DNA of 5,400 nt, from contig SXJQ01000172.1 of NCBI GenBank assembly GCA_005779345.1, forward strand, positions 1-5,400, in the 5' to 3' direction. Origin of the DNA: Actinomycetota bacterium (GTDB taxonomy: Bacteria; Actinomycetota; Acidimicrobiia; IMCC26256; PALSA-610). Positions within the stretch are counted from its first letter, which is position 1, and each line of letters starts with the position of its first letter. The notes beneath the pieces were generated by a model. The model was given only the letters and a program-made list of their open reading frames with translations. It was not told the origin of the DNA and did not search any database. Position numbers and translations under genes: made by a program. Positions 1-4,729 of this stretch are shown one piece after another.

Positions 1-801
1 CCGACGACGAGGTCCGACACGCTCGTCGTGATCCCCGCGTACAACGAGGAGGCGGCGCTCCCCGCGACGCTCGCCGAACTCCACGGCGTGCGCCCCGACC
101 TCGACATCCTCGTCGTCTCCGATGGTTCCCGCGACGCAACGGCCGCCGTCGCTCGGGCCGCGAGCGTCGCGGTGGTGGAGTTGCCGTTCAACCTCGGGAT
201 CGGCGGAGCGCTGCAGACTGGATTCCGCTACGCGGTGCGCCACGGATATCGGCGCGCGGTGCAGTTCGATGCCGACGGCCAACACGACCCGAACGCGATC
301 GGCGCCCTGCTCGATTCGCTCGACGCCGGCGCGGATCTGGTGATCGGTACCCGCTTCGGCGAGGGGGGCACGGTCGAGTATCGGGTCGGGCCGTTGCGAC
401 GTTCGGCGATGCACGTGTTGCGCATCTCCATCAACGCGCTGACCCATCAGCGGTTCTCCGACACGTCGTCGGGGTTCCGCGCGTTCAGCGCGCCGATGCT
501 CGAGCAGTTCGCGGCGACCTATCCCGTCGAGTTCATGGACTCGACCGAGGCGTTGCTCCAGGCGTGCAACGCCGGGTTCGCGGTGGTCGAGGTGCCCGTG
601 GTGATCCGCGAGCGGCAGGCGGGCGTGCCGAGCACGCGCCACTTCCGGCTCGTGTACCACTACGTCCGGTTGCTCGTCACGATGATTGCGCAGTTCTCTT
701 TCGCCGGGAGCCGCCGGCAGCGGCGAAGCGATCCCACGCCCGTTGCGGCCGCGACTCGGAGCGGCGCGGCGGAGTCCGAACCGTCGGAGGTGGGATCGTG
801 A
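1..801 (+). CDS. Family 2 glycosyltransferase (5' end outside window)
   Basis: Cytoplasmic or membrane-associated GT-A fold glycosyltransferase, probably moving a sugar from a nucleotide-sugar donor to a lipid or glycan acceptor. The reading frame is open from base 1. The first beta strand (TLVVIPAYNEE, frame residues 7-17) begins upstream of the GTG at 28, so that GTG would cut the fold and the true start is probably just outside the window. Visible motifs: IPAYNEE (11-17), VVSDGS (38-43), the NLGIGGALQTGF stretch (64-75) typical of polyprenyl-phosphate-sugar synthase-like members, the DxD metal/donor motif in FDADGQHDP (89-97), GTRF (116-119) and SDTSSGFRAF (153-162). The usual DDGS is SDGS here, so one conserved Asp is Ser. 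The last 30 or so residues are polar and probably disordered. The stop overlaps the next start (GTGA), so the two genes are probably translationally coupled. The DUF2304 neighbour supports a role in surface polysaccharide or glycolipid synthesis. Family is confident; sugar and acceptor are unknown. Confidence 0.93.
   Translation, partial: PTTRSDTLVVIPAYNEEAALPATLAELHGVRPDLDILVVSDGSRDATAAVARAASVAVVELPFNLGIGGALQTGFRYAVRHGYRRAVQFDADGQHDPNAIGALLDSLDAGADLVIGTRFGEGGTVEYRVGPLRRSAMHVLRISINALTHQRFSDTSSGFRAFSAPMLEQFAATYPVEFMDSTEALLQACNAGFAVVEVPVVIRERQAGVPSTRHFRLVYHYVRLLVTMIAQFSFAGSRRQRRSDPTPVAAATRSGAAESEPSEVGS
786..790 (+). promoter_or_regulatory. Ribosome binding site of the DUF2304 gene
   Basis: GGAGG lies 7 nt before the GTG at 798. 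It sits inside the end of the glycosyltransferase gene and decides the start of the next gene, because the same frame is open well upstream (to 564) with other possible starts. Confidence 0.75.
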
Positions 802-1298
802 CGGGTGCGGTCGCGGCGGCGCTCGCGCAGACGTCTGCCGACTGCCCCGACGGGGGCATCGGCGACACGCTCGGCGGCGACGGTTCGCTCGGGCTGTCGG
901 GCCGCGCCCATGTGCTCGTGATCGCGTTGTGTCTCGTCGCCGGTGTCTTCTTGTTGCGGTTGCTGCGCCGCCGTCAGTTGCGCGGTAAGTACACGTTGTT
1001 GTGGATCGTGGTCGGCACGTTCGTGCTGCTGATCGCGTCGGTGCCGTCGCTGCTCGACCGCACCTCGCAGTGGCTCAACATCCGCTATGCGCCGAGCACG
1101 TTGTTCCTCGCGTCGATCGCGTTCTTGTTGATGGTGTGCGTCTACTTCTCCTACGAGCTCTCCAAGCTCGAGGAACGCACGCGCCTGCTCGCCGAAGAAC
1201 TGGCGATCCTGCGCGGCCAGACCGAACACACCATCCCCGACCCCGTCCTCCCCGACCTCGCGGCCGGCGAGCCAGGGGTCGGCGAGTCCGCGCCGTAG
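798..1298 (+). CDS. DUF2304 family membrane protein
   Basis: Small integral membrane protein of 166 residues. The start is the GTG overlapping the preceding stop, chosen for the GGAGG 7 nt upstream. Hydrophobic segments lie at about 38-55, 67-83 and 100-117. Between the first two is the family-typical LRGKYTLLWI stretch, and PSLLD follows the second. After the third segment comes a charged, leucine-spaced helix (about 119-140, LSKLEERTRLLAEELAILRG), which looks like a short cytoplasmic coiled coil and is also typical of DUF2304. The N-terminal 37 residues before the first helix are longer than I expect for the family. An in-frame GTG at 912 would remove them but has no ribosome binding site. 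DUF2304 genes are often found beside family 2 glycosyltransferases, as here, and probably help or anchor the enzyme or act on its lipid-linked product. No catalytic activity can be read from the sequence. Confidence 0.88.
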   Translation: MTGAVAAALAQTSADCPDGGIGDTLGGDGSLGLSGRAHVLVIALCLVAGVFLLRLLRRRQLRGKYTLLWIVVGTFVLLIASVPSLLDRTSQWLNIRYAPSTLFLASIAFLLMVCVYFSYELSKLEERTRLLAEELAILRGQTEHTIPDPVLPDLAAGEPGVGESAP

Positions 1299-1336
1299 CG
1301 GGGCCGCGGGCCAGCCGACATCCTTTTCGTATCTGC

Positions 1337-1366
1337 GGGAACTTTCCGCCGCGCTGGGACGACTAC
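1337..1366 (+). promoter_or_regulatory. Candidate ECF-sigma-type promoter for the thiol/lipoprotein operon
   Basis: The only sizeable gap on the plus strand (1299-1445) contains GGGAACTTT at 1337-1345, a good match to the GGAAC -35 element of extracytoplasmic-function sigma factors. After a 17-nt spacer comes CGACTA at 1360-1365, one base from a CGTC-type -10 core. A transcript would begin near 1372 and have a leader of about 70 nt ending in the ribosome binding site of the first lipoprotein gene. The sigma factor is unknown and the -10 match is imperfect. No convincing sigma70-type promoter was seen in the gap. Confidence 0.42.
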
Positions 1367-1431
1367 TCCCTGAACTGATCTGCATCGCTCACTCGCCTCC
1401 TCTCGGAGCGGGACGCGACGCGAACCACATG

Positions 1432-1436
1432 GGAGG
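1432..1436 (+). promoter_or_regulatory. Ribosome binding site of the small lipoprotein gene
   Basis: GGAGG (within GGGAGG) ends 9 nt before the GTG at 1446 and supports that start. The resulting N-terminus is a well-formed lipoprotein signal peptide. Confidence 0.75.
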
Positions 1437-1445
1437 ACGTTCTTC

Positions 1446-1988
1446 GTGAGTCGATATCACCCCCGCGCGGTACTCGGGGTCGCCGGATTGTGCCTCGTAG
1501 CGGTCGTGCCCCTCGCCGGGTGCAGTGACTCGAGCGACGAGTCGACGGCGACCACCACATCGGAAGCGTCGGTGAAGACGCAGCCGCTGAGCGACTTCCA
1601 GGCGGCGGCGAACCCCATCTGTGATCGGGTGAGCGCCGCGTTGAGCGACGTGGTCGCGCCGAGCACGGTCCCCGCCACGCTCGAAGACTTCGATACGGGG
1701 TCGGCGGCCACGTTGGCGGCCGTCGAGGAGGACTACACGGCGCTGGCCGCCCTGGACCCGCCGAGCGGCCACGAAGCCGAGTTCGAGACGTTCGCGACGT
1801 CGCTCACGGGTGTGATCGAGCAGGCGAACCAGATCCAACGCCTCGTCGACGAGGGCAACGACGACACCGACGCGCTGTGGCTGCCGCAAGCCCAGACCGA
1901 CACGCTCCACGGCCAGGCGATGGATGCCGCCGCTGTGCTCGGCCTCGAAGGCTGCACGAGCCTCGCCTACTCGGGAGGCGAGGAATGA
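1446..1988 (+). CDS. Small secreted lipoprotein with a conserved-looking cysteine pair
   Basis: 180-residue exported lipoprotein of unknown function. The signal peptide has a basic n-region (R3, R7), a hydrophobic core (about 8-23) and the lipobox LAGC, with Cys26 as the expected lipidation site. A Ser/Thr/Asp-rich linker follows (27-45). The rest looks mainly helical. It has two further cysteines, Cys59 in ANPICDR and Cys170 in LGLEGCTSL near the C-terminus, a placement I associate with small actinobacterial lipoproteins, where the pair could form a disulfide. A DPPSGHEAEF stretch (104-113) precedes a long amphipathic helix. It is the first gene after a candidate promoter, and its stop overlaps the ATG of the propeller gene (ATGA). 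The TlpA-CcdA protein two genes on could act on its cysteines. No enzyme motif is visible, so a substrate-binding or helper role is only a guess. Confidence 0.85.
   Translation: MSRYHPRAVLGVAGLCLVAVVPLAGCSDSSDESTATTTSEASVKTQPLSDFQAAANPICDRVSAALSDVVAPSTVPATLEDFDTGSAATLAAVEEDYTALAALDPPSGHEAEFETFATSLTGVIEQANQIQRLVDEGNDDTDALWLPQAQTDTLHGQAMDAAAVLGLEGCTSLAYSGGEE
1974..1978 (+). promoter_or_regulatory. Ribosome binding site for the upstream start of the propeller gene
   Basis: GGAGG lies 6 nt before the ATG at 1985, inside the last codons of the small lipoprotein gene. With the ATGA stop/start overlap it supports coupled initiation at 1985. A second good site downstream competes with it. Confidence 0.6.
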
Positions 1989-3358
1989 CGTCCCACGAGA
2001 GCCAGCACCCCACCGCCCGCGCCACCAGGAGCCGTTCGATGCACACCACCACCGCCCGCTCGAGCCGTCGTGTCGCCTGCGGGGCGATGGCACTGCTCGC
2101 GGCGATCTCGCTCGCCGCGTGTTCCGACGACGAGGCCACCGACGACGCTGCCACCAGTGACACCACCGGGATCGTCGTCGAGAACCCGCCCGCGACGCTC
2201 GAGGCCGATGGGTTCGCCGACCCGGTGACGGTGGCCGATGGGGCGACCCACGACTCCGATGTCGCCATCGATCGCGCCACCGGCCGGATCTACGTCGCCT
2301 GGGCCCAGGACCTTCCCAAGGCCGAGGACCAGAACTTCACACCCCAGGACGTCTACCTCGCCCACAGCGACGACGCCGGCGCCACGTTCTCCGATCCGGT
2401 TCGGGTCAACAAGAACGACGGCGAGGTCAACGCCGGGTTCAACAACAGCGTGAAGGTCGCGGTCACGGGTGACGACCGCGTGCTCGTCACCTGGCCCGTG
2501 ATGAACGACGACATGAGCGTCATGCGCGTCGCCTATGCCCTCTCGACCGATGGCGGCACCACCTTCCCCGAGGGACAGTGGATCTCGGCCGCCGACGGCG
2601 AGGAGACGTCGGAGCTCTACCAGGACATCGCCGTCAGCGGCGACAAGGTGTGGATCGGCTACCTCGACTACCGCAGCGATCCCACTGGGATCGCCGTGGT
2701 GTCGTCCGATGATGGCGGCGAGACCTTCGGGCCGTCGACGCGTGTCGAGATGACGAGCTGCGAGTGCTGCGACAACGCGCTCGCCGCCGACTCCGCCGGC
2801 ACCGTCTTCTTCGCGTTCCGCAACAAGGACCAGTTCAGCGCCAACACCCAGGTTCGTGACAGCGCGGTGGCGCGGAGCTACGACGACGGGGCGACCTGGA
2901 GTGACCCGGTGAAGCTCGGCAACGACAACTGGCGCTTCAACGGCTGCCCGGAAGCCGGACCGGAGATCACCATCGACTCCCACGACAACCTCCAGAACGT
3001 CTATTACACCGGGGTCGAGGGACGTCAGGGCGTGTACTTCACGCGGTCCGACGACGGCGGTCAGACCTTCGCCACCCCCACGGCCGTCGCGACGGCCGAC
3101 TTCTACCCGCCCGCGTACATGGACCTTGCCACCACCGACGCCGACGAGACGTGGATCGTCTGGGACGATCGACGCACGAAGGACCAGACGGTGAACCTCG
3201 CGCGCGTCGCCGACGGTGACATCGAGCAGCTGCCCGAGCCCTTCGCCGACGGCAACACGCCCTCGATCGACACCGACGGCACGCTGACCGCCATCGTGTG
3301 GTCGGACGCCGACGGCCTTCGGCTCGCGGCCAGCGGCGAACCGAAGGAGTCGCGCTGA
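1985..3358 (+). CDS. Sialidase-like (BNR/Asp-box) beta-propeller lipoprotein with CxCC and GCP motifs
   Basis: 457-residue exported lipoprotein. The start used is the ATG overlapping the preceding stop; an in-frame ATG at 2039 also has a good ribosome binding site and would give 439 residues. The signal peptide has basic SSRR before the hydrophobic core and a lipobox LAAC (Cys46); the RR pair leaves Tat export possible. An acidic linker follows. The body has five Asp-boxes (S-x-D-x-G-x-T-F/W): 128-135, 187-194, 241-248, 298-305 and 355-362, spaced by 54-59 residues, the mark of a sialidase-type six-bladed propeller. WDDRR (393-397) resembles blade-edge repeats. I do not see the N-terminal FRIP/YRIP arginine motif of true sialidases, so neuraminidase activity is unsupported. 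Unusual are Cys259, Cys261 and Cys262 (CECCDN) and Cys321 (NGCPEAGP), the only cysteines after the lipid anchor. They suggest a metal site or redox-active thiols. The downstream thioredoxin-CcdA gene overlaps its end, which fits a need for thiol maintenance outside the cell. Confidence 0.87.
   Translation: MTSHESQHPTARATRSRSMHTTTARSSRRVACGAMALLAAISLAACSDDEATDDAATSDTTGIVVENPPATLEADGFADPVTVADGATHDSDVAIDRATGRIYVAWAQDLPKAEDQNFTPQDVYLAHSDDAGATFSDPVRVNKNDGEVNAGFNNSVKVAVTGDDRVLVTWPVMNDDMSVMRVAYALSTDGGTTFPEGQWISAADGEETSELYQDIAVSGDKVWIGYLDYRSDPTGIAVVSSDDGGETFGPSTRVEMTSCECCDNALAADSAGTVFFAFRNKDQFSANTQVRDSAVARSYDDGATWSDPVKLGNDNWRFNGCPEAGPEITIDSHDNLQNVYYTGVEGRQGVYFTRSDDGGQTFATPTAVATADFYPPAYMDLATTDADETWIVWDDRRTKDQTVNLARVADGDIEQLPEPFADGNTPSIDTDGTLTAIVWSDADGLRLAASGEPKESR
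2027..2031 (+). promoter_or_regulatory. Alternative ribosome binding site within the propeller gene
   Basis: AGGAG lies 7 nt before the in-frame ATG at 2039. Starting there gives a more usual signal peptide, about 27 residues before the lipobox cysteine instead of 45. The sequence does not settle which start is used; both could be. Confidence 0.5.
3344..3349 (+). promoter_or_regulatory. Ribosome binding site pointing to a CTG start
   Basis: AAGGAG ends 5 nt before CTG at 3355-3357, which overlaps the stop of the propeller gene (CTGA). No other candidate start of the TlpA-CcdA gene (GTG 3298, GTG 3427) has a recognisable Shine-Dalgarno sequence in front of it. Confidence 0.55.
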
Positions 3359-4668
3359 CCTCTGCGACCTGGCGAACGCGCGCGGCGCCCGGGCCGGCAT
3401 GGGCCCGGGCGCTCCCGCGCCTCGCCGTGTGCACGGCGATCGTCTCGATCGCGTTGATCGGCGCGTGCTCCACGGCCTTCGCGTCGAACGGTGAGATCGG
3501 CGAGGAAGCGCCCGAGTTCACCGCGACGACCCTCGACGGCGAGCCGGTCGCACTCGCGGACCTGCGCGGCCAGACCGTCTTGGTCAACAAATGGTCGACG
3601 TGGTGCCGCCCTTGCGTCGAGGAGATGCCCGACCTCGAGGAGCTCTACCAGTTGCACCGCGACGACGACTTCACCATGGTCGGCGTCTCCATCGATCGCG
3701 ACGGGATGGCCGGAGCGGTCGAGCAGACGGCGGCCGAGCGCGGCGTCACCTACCCGATCTGGCTCGACCCCGGGGACAGCTTCACCCCTACCTTCCACTC
3801 CACCGGCGTCCCCGAGTCGGTGCTCATCGACAAGAACGGTGTCGTCGTCATGCGCTGGCCCGGCGCCATCGACTTCGACGACCCGAACGTCGAGGCGGCG
3901 ATCGCCCGTGCCGAGGCCGTCGCGGGCGGCTACCGCGAAGCGGCCCAGGACAGCGCCAACGACAAGATCTCCTGGGGCATCGCCGGCCTGGCCGCCGCGT
4001 TCTTCGCCGGTCTCCTCAGCTTCTTGTCTCCGTGCGTCCTGCCGCTCGTACCGAGCTACGTCGCCTTCATCACCGGTGTCTCCGACACCACGAACGAGTC
4101 ACGCCGGAAGAACCTCGCCCTCCTCAACGGCGTGCTGTTCGTGTTGGGGTTCACGACCGTGTTCGTTGCCCTCGGCCTCTCGACGACCGCTGCCGGCGGC
4201 CTCCTCCGAGACCACAGTGACTGGATCGCCCGCATCGGCGGGGCGATGGTGATCATCCTCGGCCTCCACCTCCTCGGCCTGCTCCGCATCCCGATCCTCG
4301 ACCGCGAGATCCGAGCGCTGGGCTACGCCACGGGCAAGCCCCTGGGCTTCGCCACGACCTACGTGGTCGGCGGTGCATTCGGCGCCGGGTGGACACCGTG
4401 CATCGGACCGGTGCTTGCGGCGATCCTCACCCTCGCGGCCACCCAGGACTCGCTGCTCCACAGCGTCGTTCTGCTCGGCACCTACTCGTTGGGCCTCGCC
4501 GTGCCCTTCCTCTTCGCGACCGCGATGCTCGACCGGTTCCTCGCCGCCAGCAAGCGGGCGCGCAAGTGGATGGGGTGGGTCGATCGCATCGCCGGAGGCA
4601 TGCTCCTCGGTCTCGGCCTGCTGCTCATCACCGGAGCCATGACCCGCCTCTCGGCCTGGTTCGCGTAA
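3355..4668 (+). CDS. TlpA-like thioredoxin domain fused to CcdA thiol-disulfide transporter
   Basis: Membrane protein of 437 residues that should carry reducing equivalents from cytoplasmic thioredoxin across the membrane to its own extracytoplasmic thioredoxin domain. From the CTG start: a basic N-region (R7, R9, R18, R22), a hydrophobic stretch (23-37) ending in a lipobox-like IGAC (Cys38) with a possible AFA cleavage site just after; a TlpA/AhpC-TSA-type domain at about 47-190 with WCRPC (Cys84, Cys87), EEMPDL after it and the cis-Pro loop TGVPES (Pro153); then a CcdA domain from about 206 to 430 with six hydrophobic segments, near 206-240, 255-275, 292-312, 333-362, 368-390 and 410-428. 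The CcdA catalytic cysteines are present in SPC (Cys227) and TPC (Cys349). All four redox cysteines are therefore in place. The start is uncertain: GTG 3298 extends the protein by 19 residues but overlaps the previous gene by 61 nt without a ribosome binding site, and GTG 3427 would leave no basic n-region. Likely roles are cytochrome c maturation or reduction of the two upstream lipoproteins. No haem-handling genes are in view. Confidence 0.9.
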   Translation: MTSATWRTRAAPGPAWARALPRLAVCTAIVSIALIGACSTAFASNGEIGEEAPEFTATTLDGEPVALADLRGQTVLVNKWSTWCRPCVEEMPDLEELYQLHRDDDFTMVGVSIDRDGMAGAVEQTAAERGVTYPIWLDPGDSFTPTFHSTGVPESVLIDKNGVVVMRWPGAIDFDDPNVEAAIARAEAVAGGYREAAQDSANDKISWGIAGLAAAFFAGLLSFLSPCVLPLVPSYVAFITGVSDTTNESRRKNLALLNGVLFVLGFTTVFVALGLSTTAAGGLLRDHSDWIARIGGAMVIILGLHLLGLLRIPILDREIRALGYATGKPLGFATTYVVGGAFGAGWTPCIGPVLAAILTLAATQDSLLHSVVLLGTYSLGLAVPFLFATAMLDRFLAASKRARKWMGWVDRIAGGMLLGLGLLLITGAMTRLSAWFA

Positions 4669-4674
4669 CGACGA

Positions 4675-4696
4675 GCAACGAGTTCGAACTCGCTGC
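4675..4696. terminator. Palindrome between convergent genes, possible terminator
   Basis: In the 61-nt gap between two converging genes, 20 of 22 bases are palindromic. The inner 14 (CGAGTTCGAACTCG, 4679-4692) are perfect, followed outward by one mismatched pair and three more matching pairs. As RNA it would fold into a hairpin in either direction. No T-run follows on either strand, so it is not a classic intrinsic terminator. It could also be a protein-binding palindrome. Placement is the main support for a terminator role. Confidence 0.35.
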
Positions 4697-4729
4697 GCGT
4701 CGGACCGGTTCGCCGTCAACGGGAGGCGC

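Noticed and set aside
28..30. GTG as the start of the glycosyltransferase
   Set aside because: It would begin in the middle of the first conserved beta strand (LVVIPAYNEE), and the frame is open to base 1.
1302..1312. GGCC-GCG-GGCC hairpin as a terminator after the DUF2304 gene
   Set aside because: Only four base pairs with a three-base loop. The short T-stretch near 1324 is too far away, and such stems are frequent by chance at this GC content.
660..1385. Minus-strand open frame opposite the DUF2304 gene
   Set aside because: The plus strand has family-typical transmembrane helices and a ribosome binding site. The minus product is Arg/Gln-rich low-complexity sequence.
1985..3358. Calling the propeller protein a true exo-alpha-sialidase
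   Set aside because: Asp-boxes occur in many non-sialidase propellers, and I could not find the FRIP/YRIP motif. The cysteine motifs suggest a different role.
1967..3400. Long minus-strand open frame of 477 codons opposite the propeller gene
   Set aside because: It is opposite a gene with clear Asp-box repeats and a lipobox. Its product is Val/Gly/Arg/His-rich without recognisable motifs, as expected for a shadow frame in GC-rich DNA.
3427..3429. GTG as the start of the TlpA-CcdA gene
   Set aside because: It has no ribosome binding site and would give a hydrophobic segment with no basic n-region, while leaving a gap of about 70 nt in an otherwise overlapping operon.
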